This document shows, in pieces, positions 1-5,510 of a DNA stretch of 7,192 nt. This DNA comes from Erysipelotrichaceae bacterium UBA1783. Its GTDB lineage: Bacteria; Bacillota_I; Bacilli_A; Erysipelotrichales; Erysipelotrichaceae. Each line of letters starts with the position of its first letter. Position 1 is the first letter of the stretch. The stretch is from the NCBI GenBank assembly GCA_002315205.1, contig DCGH01000031.1:1-7192 (forward strand). Direction: 5' to 3'. The notes below the pieces were generated by a model. That model was given only the letters and a program-made list of their open reading frames with translations, was not told the origin of the DNA and made no database searches. Both the position numbers and the translations under genes were made by a program.

Positions 1-400
1 GGTGGAAACCATGGACAGCATGTCGGTAAGTGGAACAATGCCCCAGCAGTTTAAGAGCCAAAGTAAGAAATCCATGTAGAAGTGAGACTGAACACCCCAG
101 ATGATGGCACGATGACGATACTCCTTCGCCATCATATGCTTTGCCTCATATCCCTTCTGAGCAAGCTCATTGATCTTTTTATCGGTATCAACGAAGGCCT
201 GCAGTTTACCGCAGATGGCCATGTAGTTGGTCTCTGTGTAAAGAGCCAGGTTGGAACCGAAGACCTGGGGATAAGGAGTCTTATTCATGTCCAGCCATTC
301 CTGGCGGTAACGGGTGGAAATGTTGACACGCTTCGCACACTCAAAGTAAGCATCCCAATCCCACTTTACACCTGTATGCTTTTCAATAAAGGCAATACAG
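1..400. other. Codon-usage block different from the rest of the window (left end)
   Basis: Within one open frame on the minus strand, leucine codons switch. Residues 1-240 use TTA or CTA in 18 of 23 cases and never CTG or CTC. Residues 265-388 use TTA in only 2 of 11 cases, with 4 CTG, 4 CTT and 1 CTC. Arginine moves from mainly AGA toward CGT/CGC, and GTC, ACC and CAG become common. The protein still looks like the same family across the change, so this is not a frameshift. The edge is gradual, somewhere around 320-450. Either homologous recombination or an assembly junction between two related genomes would explain it. Confidence 0.6.
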
Positions 401-1164
401 TTTCTGATTTCCTGGGCAGCATACTCTTGAACATCATCTTCTCTATGTCTTAATGGTGCAGCTAGCTGGAAGCAAGGTACACCATCTTCAAGCTCTAATC
501 TCTTCGAAATGACACCATTTCCTAATAAAGAGCCGTCGCAGGTTGTATTACATTGTACTGCGCAAGCACCAAGGATAGGGAAATCATCATCAATTGATAC
601 GCCAGCCTCTGCTTCAGGCATTGGGCAGACATCACCAGGTAAACCAAATTCCTGTGCAACATCAATATAATGCTCAGCAGCATGCTGGTTTAATAAAACA
701 GATACATAAACAGAAGGAGTTTCTCTTGAGAAGCACTTTAATGTTGGGAACCCCATCATAAATGTTGTCATTTCGTTTTCATCAACTAACACAACCTTCT
801 TATTGAATTCTGTATCATTACCAATATTTCTATCAGCTCTGAAGATTCCATCTAATAGCTTGGCAACATCATACATTACCAAGTCAAATTCTTCATGGGC
901 GATTCTTAGCTGTGGTCCTCTTAAGCCCTGAGTATGACGGTCAACCATCATCGGAGCTGCCAAGAAGTTTAGCATCCATCTATAACGGAAGAATGCTTTG
1001 ATATTTCTAGGCTTGTAAATAAATCCTGCTAAGATGCCTAAAATCTTTAACCAGCGTGTGTAATCATAGAATGTATCCTTGAAGCCACGCCATTCTCTGC
1101 GGTTTCTAACCTTTCCAGTTGTATAGAAATCGCCAAGTCTGTCTTTTCCAATTTCCTTAGCCAT
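1..1164 (-). CDS. 2-hydroxyacyl-CoA dehydratase/benzoyl-CoA reductase-like subunit, long form (3' end off window)
   Basis: The frame reads without a stop for 388 codons from the ATG at 1164-1162 to the window edge, so the C-terminus is missing. A TTCDG motif at residues 207-211, with Cys209 as probable cluster ligand, and Cys180 29 residues before it match the HgdB/BcrC-type superfamily that carries a [4Fe-4S] cluster and performs ATP-driven radical dehydration or reduction of acyl-CoA substrates. By alignment by eye with the upstream subunit, about 120 residues, including the third cysteine ligand, should lie beyond the edge. The first ligand sits about 105 residues further from the N-terminus than in the neighbour, so there is a long basic, aromatic N-terminal extension (roughly residues 15-75). 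Extra cysteines at 201 and 205 form CX3CX3C with Cys209. The start overlaps the previous stop (TAATG) and has a GGAGG site 8 bases upstream, so translation is probably coupled. Codon usage changes after about residue 250. Substrate unknown; cytoplasmic. Confidence 0.82.
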   Translation of the reverse strand, partial: MAKEIGKDRLGDFYTTGKVRNRREWRGFKDTFYDYTRWLKILGILAGFIYKPRNIKAFFRYRWMLNFLAAPMMVDRHTQGLRGPQLRIAHEEFDLVMYDVAKLLDGIFRADRNIGNDTEFNKKVVLVDENEMTTFMMGFPTLKCFSRETPSVYVSVLLNQHAAEHYIDVAQEFGLPGDVCPMPEAEAGVSIDDDFPILGACAVQCNTTCDGSLLGNGVISKRLELEDGVPCFQLAAPLRHREDDVQEYAAQEIRNCIAFIEKHTGVKWDWDAYFECAKRVNISTRYRQEWLDMNKTPYPQVFGSNLALYTETNYMAICGKLQAFVDTDKKINELAQKGYEAKHMMAKEYRHRAIIWGVQSHFYMDFLLWLLNCWGIVPLTDMLSMVST

Positions 1165-2354
1165 TATTTCTTACCTCCCTGAATCTTCTTAATTTCAATG
1201 CTTTCAACGAAAGCCTGAACTCTTGTTCTCATCTGTCCTGAAGTACCAATTGCATATGGTCTATCAACGGTTAATACAGGATAGTTAAATTCTTCTCTTA
1301 ATACATGTGAACCAACCATTCTTTCATAAGCCCATGGATCACAGAACTTCATCTGTTCATAAATAATACCATCAGCCTTATATTCCTTAGCTAATTCATT
1401 AACGTATGTTCTTCTTCCTAAAATCTTTGCCTGATTCATATATCTAGGGCACTGTCCTCTATACATATATTGACGGCAGATTTGCGTTAGAGCATCCTCA
1501 TCCTCAGTTAATGTAATTTCATCTCTACCAGGGAAAGAGCCATAGCAGAATCTATCAGCGCAAACATAAGCACCAGAATCTTCAATTAGCTTCACAACAT
1601 TCTCATCATCAATTTCAGAGCCAACTAATACAACTCTTGCACGATACTTGTTTTTAGCATCTGGTTCTCTTGTCTTTAGCTCTTCTAATGTCTCTTGCAA
1701 TTTATCAATTAATAAATATTGAGGACATACATAGGTTACTAAGCAGATGACATGATATTCATAACCAGTAATTCGTGGATTTTCTTCCTTACGATATTCG
1801 CCAATTTCTCTTACCAGCTTACACATTCTATTGTGATTCTCTACTGCTTTACGAATTGCTGCATCACTAGTATCAATACCAAACTTTTCATTTAATGGCT
1901 TTAATACATGGTTTTTGCATTGCAGAACATATAGATTCAAGCCATTATCATCCGCCTTCATTGGAATCTCTAAATACTGATAGAAGAAATCATCCTTCTC
2001 CATCGTTTTTAACAGCTCCATATTTTCAATACAGCGATTTAGCATTGAACAGCCATCTGGTGTAATTAAGCAGTCAGCAAAATTAAATCCACCTTCAATT
2101 GCTCTTTCAAGTAATGCTCTGGTATATTCACATAAAAAGCTTGTCAAATAATAAGTTCCCATTTCCATAGAGCCTGTTCTTGGTGCACGTAAACGCACTG
2201 AGAAGCAGCCATCCAGATTTAATAATGGCTCTGGAATGTTTTCACATACTGTTGCAACACACTTCTTTCCTTCAGCTTGCCCTTGACGAACCAAATCGTT
2301 ATATGCTTCTGTTAACAGATTTTCAAAATAATATAAATGCTTTAAATCTCTCAT
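1164..2354 (-). CDS. 2-hydroxyacyl-CoA dehydratase family subunit (HgdA/HgdB-like), short form
   Basis: This 396-residue protein has the layout of a complete 2-hydroxyacyl-CoA dehydratase/benzoyl-CoA reductase-type subunit. Three cysteines sit where the family's [4Fe-4S] ligands are found: Cys75 (FLCEYTRA), Cys102 (TPDGCSMLNR) and Cys338 (EQMKFCDPW). The C-terminal signature GQMRTRVQAFVE (residues 373-384) is also typical. Such subunits work as cytoplasmic heterodimers that take one electron at a time from an ATP-driven activator, so this protein and the next gene's product probably pair. The start at 2354 is supported by an AGGAG site (2363-2367) that overlaps the stop codon of the ATPase gene, 8 bases upstream. 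The last codons (GGA GGT AAG AAA TAA) also form the ribosome binding site of the next gene. Additional cysteines at 32, 37, 50, 95, 108, 265, 270, 293 and 302 are not explained. The family call is firm, but the substrate cannot be read from the sequence. Confidence 0.85.
   Translation of the reverse strand: MRDLKHLYYFENLLTEAYNDLVRQGQAEGKKCVATVCENIPEPLLNLDGCFSVRLRAPRTGSMEMGTYYLTSFLCEYTRALLERAIEGGFNFADCLITPDGCSMLNRCIENMELLKTMEKDDFFYQYLEIPMKADDNGLNLYVLQCKNHVLKPLNEKFGIDTSDAAIRKAVENHNRMCKLVREIGEYRKEENPRITGYEYHVICLVTYVCPQYLLIDKLQETLEELKTREPDAKNKYRARVVLVGSEIDDENVVKLIEDSGAYVCADRFCYGSFPGRDEITLTEDEDALTQICRQYMYRGQCPRYMNQAKILGRRTYVNELAKEYKADGIIYEQMKFCDPWAYERMVGSHVLREEFNYPVLTVDRPYAIGTSGQMRTRVQAFVESIEIKKIQGGKK
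1173..1180 (-). promoter_or_regulatory. Ribosome binding site inside the 3' end of the short subunit gene
   Basis: Read on the minus strand, AGGGAGGT lies 8 bases before the ATG at 1164. It is contained in the codons for the final Gln-Gly-Gly residues of the upstream gene. With the TAATG stop-start overlap, it points to coupled translation of the two dehydratase subunits in equal amounts. Confidence 0.8.
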
Positions 2355-2365
2355 AGCTTTATCTC

Positions 2366-3130
2366 CTAAATCACATCTAATTTTTCTAGTGCTTCCTTCG
2401 CACCAATGATAATATTTGCTGAATCAGCTAATTCAAATACGCTATCCCCTAACATATCATTATCTAATAGCTGATCATCATTTCCTATTTTCGCCAATAG
2501 CTCTAAATCATCTAAATCAAACTCCGTTGTCATACCCTTAAAAGATAATCGATTTAATATGACACCAGCTCTTTGATACATTGTGAGCTCCTTAGCCACC
2601 TGATGAATTGTTTTGATTACACCAATACCCTTTTGTGAGCCATCGGAAACAAGTAATAAATGAGTTACCTTTTCCATCACTCTTCGATTAACCTGCTCAA
2701 TTCCTGCCTCACCATCAATAACAACATAATCAAAGTTTTCAGACAATATTGAGATGACTTCCTTAAGGTAGGCATTCACCTTGCAATAGCAGCCTGAGGA
2801 TTCTGGTCGGCCAATCGCTAAAAAAGAAAAGCCATCCTTCTCCACTACCGCATCCATAATCTGATATCTTGCCTCAGATAACATCTCAATAGCCTGCTTG
2901 GTATTTCCTGATTCTGCTGCTTTGACAAAGGATTGGCGAATATTGTCAATCGTCAATTCTACTTCAACCCCTAATGCTGTTGCTAAACCAATAGCTGGAT
3001 CTGCATCAATAGCGAGAATCTTTTTTTCTGGATACTTTTCTATTAATTGCCTTACAATTGCTGCTGATAAGGATGTTTTACCGACACCACCTTTACCAGT
3101 GACCGCAATAATTATTCCATTTTTGTTCAT
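2366..3130 (-). CDS. CooC/MinD-type P-loop ATPase with Cys-X-Cys motif
   Basis: This 254-residue protein belongs to the SIMIBI P-loop ATPases. It has a deviant Walker A, GKGGVGKT, at 12-19 with signature Lys13, a DADPA switch motif at 42-46, a Walker B-like VVIDGEAG at 136-143, and the base-recognition stretch NRL at 193-195. Residues 113-116 read GCYC. A Cys-X-Cys at this place is characteristic of CooC, the ATPase that helps insert nickel into carbon monoxide dehydrogenase and binds metal between two protomers. These are the only two cysteines in the protein. NifH-type Fe proteins use two widely separated cysteines, so this is not a nitrogenase reductase. No CODH gene is visible. Instead it heads an operon of two dehydratase-like Fe-S subunits, which suggests a role in cluster or metal insertion, or in electron delivery, for them (inference). 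The start at 3130 has an AGGGG site 5 bases upstream. The protein is probably a cytoplasmic dimer. Confidence 0.82.
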   Translation of the reverse strand: MNKNGIIIAVTGKGGVGKTSLSAAIVRQLIEKYPEKKILAIDADPAIGLATALGVEVELTIDNIRQSFVKAAESGNTKQAIEMLSEARYQIMDAVVEKDGFSFLAIGRPESSGCYCKVNAYLKEVISILSENFDYVVIDGEAGIEQVNRRVMEKVTHLLLVSDGSQKGIGVIKTIHQVAKELTMYQRAGVILNRLSFKGMTTEFDLDDLELLAKIGNDDQLLDNDMLGDSVFELADSANIIIGAKEALEKLDVI

Positions 3131-3172
3131 ATTTACCCCTAAATCTTCATTTTATTTTATCATGAACTATCT

Positions 3173-3199
3173 TTTATAAAAACCTTTATTTATTGTAAA
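3173..3199 (-). promoter_or_regulatory. Possible promoter of the ATPase-dehydratase operon
   Basis: On the minus strand, TTTACA (3199-3194) is followed after 15 bases by TATAAA (3178-3173), about 40 bases before the ATG at 3130. The spacing is shorter than ideal. TATTTA at 3201-3196 would give 17 bases but matches the -35 consensus poorly. The whole stretch is AT-rich, so chance matches are likely. Confidence 0.3.
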
Positions 3200-3236
3200 T
3201 ATTCACAAATTAAATATAATAGTAACCGTTTTCATC

Positions 3237-3250
3237 TGTAGCATGCTACA
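3237..3250. promoter_or_regulatory. Upstream MarR-type operator (perfect 14-base palindrome)
   Basis: TGTAGCATGCTACA is its own reverse complement. Its arms TGTAG/CTACA recur at 3288-3301, 51 bases away centre to centre (close to five helical turns). It lies just upstream of the -35 box of the regulator promoter. The paired placement beside a MarR-family gene makes it a likely binding site for that protein; binding itself is inferred. Confidence 0.7.
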
Positions 3251-3257
3251 TTTTTTC

Positions 3258-3286
3258 TTGTATCCACAAAAAAGACGCCTTATAAT
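3258..3286 (+). promoter_or_regulatory. Sigma-A-type promoter of the marR-ABC exporter operon
   Basis: A perfect -10 box, TATAAT (3281-3286), is preceded at the ideal 17-base spacing by TTGTAT (3258-3263), a partial match to the -35 consensus. Transcription would start near 3293, inside the downstream palindrome and about 23 bases before the regulator's ATG. A repressor bound there would block initiation. Confidence 0.75.
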
Positions 3287-3287
3287 A

Positions 3288-3301
3288 TGTAGCGTACTAC
3301 A
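3288..3301. promoter_or_regulatory. Downstream MarR-type operator over the transcription start
   Basis: TGTAGCGTACTACA has the same 5-base arms, TGTAG and CTACA, around a 4-base centre as the upstream palindrome; only the central bases differ. It begins one base after the -10 box and covers the predicted start of transcription, the classic position for autorepression by a MarR-family protein. Confidence 0.7.
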
Positions 3302-3305
3302 GATT

Positions 3306-3310
3306 GGAGG
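3306..3310 (+). promoter_or_regulatory. Ribosome binding site that fixes the regulator start
   Basis: GGAGG lies 5 bases before the ATG at 3316. An in-frame TTG at 3304 could extend the protein by four residues, but it overlaps this site and has no site of its own, so ATG 3316 is preferred. Confidence 0.85.
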
Positions 3311-3315
3311 TCCAT

Positions 3316-3771
3316 ATGAAACATTCAGATATTGGACATTTATTAAAAAATGTCAACGAAAAAATGATTTTCTTAGCGAACAGTAATTTTAAGAACTGTG
3401 GTTTAACGCAGGCACAAGGTTATGTATTAAGCTATATCTACAAAAATGGTGGCTCAGTAACACAAAAGGAAATTGATTCTTTCCTAAATGTTTCTCATCC
3501 TACGGTTGTTGGTTTAGTATCCCGTTTGGAACAGAATGGTTTTGTTAGTGTAACCATCGATGAACATGATCGAAGAAATCGTATTATTACACACACTGAA
3601 AAAGCACTTGATGTTAAAAAAGAATTTGATATTACCGTTTTAAAGCATGAGGCAATATTAGATGGCACTTTAACTAATGAAGAAAAGCAACAGCTACTCG
3701 ATCTATTAAAAAAAGTTAACGATGGTTTAAAGATAGCCATTAACGACATAAAGGAGAAAAACAATGATTAA
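3316..3771 (+). CDS. MarR-family transcriptional regulator
   Basis: The product is 151 residues, the normal size for MarR regulators, which bind palindromic DNA as dimers and release it on binding small ligands or on oxidation. The winged helix-turn-helix spans about residues 31-92. It includes TQKEIDSFLNVSHPTVVGLV (49-68), covering the recognition helix, and the wing DEHDRRNRII (82-91), matching the family's D-x-R-D/R-x(3) pattern. Flanking helices at 3-25 and 98-145 would form the dimer interface. There is one cysteine (Cys29), so thiol-based sensing by disulfide within one chain is not possible, although an intersubunit bond is. The gene overlaps the first ABC gene by 8 bases and follows two matching palindromes and a promoter, so it most likely represses its own operon and controls the exporter. 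The inducer cannot be predicted. Confidence 0.9.
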   Translation: MKHSDIGHLLKNVNEKMIFLANSNFKNCGLTQAQGYVLSYIYKNGGSVTQKEIDSFLNVSHPTVVGLVSRLEQNGFVSVTIDEHDRRNRIITHTEKALDVKKEFDITVLKHEAILDGTLTNEEKQQLLDLLKKVNDGLKIAINDIKEKNND

Positions 3772-5509
3772 AACAATATTAAAAAGTGTACGTCAATACA
3801 AAACACCAACCTTAATAACAATGTTGTTATCAACGGTTGAGGTATTGTTTGAAATTCTAATTCCATTAACGATGTCTAATCTATTAGATTATGGCATTAC
3901 TAATGGCAACATGAATCAGGTAATTAAATTTGGCCTGTTCTTATTCCTAGAAGCATTAATGCAGATGGCTATTGGTATGTTCTCTGCTAGAGTTGCAGCT
4001 AATACTGCTGCAGGATTTGCGTCTAATTTAAGAGAGGATATGTATAAGAAGGTACAGACCTACTCTTTCGCCAATATCGATAAGTTTTCTACCGCAAGTA
4101 TTGTAACTCGTTTAACTACCGATATTACAAATATCCAGATGGCTTATCAGATGAGCATGCGTATGGCAATCAGAAGCCCAATGATGCTGATCTTTGCAGT
4201 AATCTTTGCTTTTAGAATTGATAGGCAGATTTCTATTATTTTCTTGGTAATCATTCCAATATTAGCTTTTGCTTTAGGCTTTATCGCAATAAAAGCACAT
4301 CCATTCTTTGAAAAGGTATTTAGAACCTATGACAAGCTAAACAATGTTGCCCAGGAAAACATCCGTGGCATTCGTGTTGTAAAGACATTCAACCAGGAAA
4401 AAACTGAAATCAATAAGTTTGAATCTGTATCTGAAAAGATTTACAAGCTATTTGTTAAAGCTGAAAGTGTTGTTGCCTTCAACAGCCCAAGTATGCAGCT
4501 ATGTATTTACTCTTCAATGCTATTAATCTGTTATTTAGGTGCTAAGGGAGTTATTGCCAGTGGTAATAATCCTGCCTTAGGATTAACTACTGGTAATCTA
4601 ATGGCTCTAATCCAATATGATATGCAGATTTTAATCAGCTTAATGATGCTATCAATGGTATTTGTTATGATTATCATCTCATGGTCTAATATGGAACGTG
4701 TTGCTGAAATCCTAAATGAACAATCAGATATCTATTCAAAGGAAAATGCAGTTACAGAAGTAAAGGATGGAGACATTCAGTTTAACAATGTTGGCTTTGT
4801 CTATGCTTCAAAAGCTGATAAGAAGGTATTAGACAATATTAATCTTCATTTCCTATCTGGTCAGACGATTGGTATTGTTGGTGATACTGGTTCTTCTAAG
4901 ACCTCACTAGTACAGTTAATTCCACGTTTATATGATGCTGTAGATGGTAGTGTCTGTGTAGGTGGCGTTAACGTTAAGGATTATGACTTAACAGTATTAA
5001 GAGATAGCGTTGCTATGGTACTACAGAAAAACGAGCTATTCTCAGGCACTATTAAAGAAAATCTTCGCTGGGGTAATGAAAACGCAACAGATGAAGATAT
5101 TATTGAAGCTTGTAAAATGAGCTGTGCGGATGAATTTATCCAGCAGATGCCTGATAAATATGACACCTATATTGAACAGGGTGGTTCCAATGTTTCTGGT
5201 GGTCAGAAGCAAAGATTATGTATCGCCAGAGCCTTATTAAAGAAGCCTAAGATTTTAATCTTAGATGACTCTACAAGTGCTGTTGATACTAAGACTGATG
5301 CCTTAATCCAGCAGGCCTTTGCTTCCTATATTCCTGAAACAACAAAGGTAATTATTGCTCAAAGAATTTCTTCCGTTCAAAATGCAGATCAGATTATCGT
5401 TATGCATGATGGTAAGGTTTTAGCAAATGGAACTCATACACAGCTATTAGAAAGCTGTGATATGTATAAAGACATTTATATGTCACAGAATAAGAAGGGA
5501 GGTAAGTAA
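3764..5509 (+). CDS. ABC exporter half-transporter, degenerate-site subunit
   Basis: This 581-residue half-transporter is an N-terminal type I exporter membrane domain with six predicted helices (about 15-38, 52-75, 133-150, 155-177, 246-265, 282-306) followed by an ATPase domain. Visible motifs are A-loop Tyr347, Walker A GDTGSSKT (373-380), Q-loop Gln421, signature VSGGQ (477-481) and Walker B ILILDD (497-502). Three positions are altered: Ser378 replaces the last Walker A glycine, Asp502 replaces the catalytic glutamate, and Gln533 (IIAQR) replaces the switch histidine. This is the pattern of the non-hydrolysing site in heterodimeric exporters such as TM287/288, BmrCD and LmrCD, so it should pair with the next gene's product in the cell membrane. 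The start overlaps the regulator stop by 8 bases and has AAGGAG 7 bases upstream. The substrate is unknown; drugs or toxic metabolites are plausible given the MarR control. Confidence 0.9.
   Translation: MIKTILKSVRQYKTPTLITMLLSTVEVLFEILIPLTMSNLLDYGITNGNMNQVIKFGLFLFLEALMQMAIGMFSARVAANTAAGFASNLREDMYKKVQTYSFANIDKFSTASIVTRLTTDITNIQMAYQMSMRMAIRSPMMLIFAVIFAFRIDRQISIIFLVIIPILAFALGFIAIKAHPFFEKVFRTYDKLNNVAQENIRGIRVVKTFNQEKTEINKFESVSEKIYKLFVKAESVVAFNSPSMQLCIYSSMLLICYLGAKGVIASGNNPALGLTTGNLMALIQYDMQILISLMMLSMVFVMIIISWSNMERVAEILNEQSDIYSKENAVTEVKDGDIQFNNVGFVYASKADKKVLDNINLHFLSGQTIGIVGDTGSSKTSLVQLIPRLYDAVDGSVCVGGVNVKDYDLTVLRDSVAMVLQKNELFSGTIKENLRWGNENATDEDIIEACKMSCADEFIQQMPDKYDTYIEQGGSNVSGGQKQRLCIARALLKKPKILILDDSTSAVDTKTDALIQQAFASYIPETTKVIIAQRISSVQNADQIIVMHDGKVLANGTHTQLLESCDMYKDIYMSQNKKGGK
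5495..5503 (+). promoter_or_regulatory. Ribosome binding site of the second ABC gene, inside the first
   Basis: AAGGGAGGT lies 7 bases before ATG 5511 and overlaps the codons for the last Lys-Gly-Gly of the first subunit, one base before which the stop at 5507-5509 ends. This very strong site and tight junction suggest coupled, roughly equal synthesis of the two half-transporters. Confidence 0.85.
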
Positions 5510-5510
5510 T

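Noticed and set aside
82..453. Plus-strand open frame of 123 codons opposite the long dehydratase subunit gene
   Set aside because: It lies wholly antisense to a frame with clear family motifs, has no ribosome binding site and its product resembles nothing I recognise.
2366..3130. ATPase as a nitrogenase reductase (NifH) homologue
   Set aside because: It has no second separated cysteine as in NifH; the GCYC pair matches CooC instead.
2898..3179. Plus-strand open frame of 93 codons over the start of the ATPase gene
   Set aside because: It is antisense to the conserved Walker A and DADPA region, which explains its composition, and has no start signals.
3237..3256. Palindrome followed by six T residues, resembling a rho-independent terminator
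   Set aside because: The stem would be only five pairs with few G-C pairs, no gene reads into it on the plus strand, and the arms recur at the promoter, which fits an operator better.
3304..3315. TTG start four codons upstream for the MarR gene
   Set aside because: The TTG overlaps the GGAGG that serves the ATG at 3316 and has no ribosome binding site of its own.
3495..3764. Minus-strand open frame of 89 codons opposite the MarR gene
   Set aside because: The Ser/Phe-rich translation is typical of an antisense shadow, and the plus strand holds the recognisable winged-helix protein.
4981..5166. Minus-strand open frame of 61 codons opposite the first ABC gene
   Set aside because: It is antisense to the Q-loop region of a well-supported ATPase domain and has no independent support.
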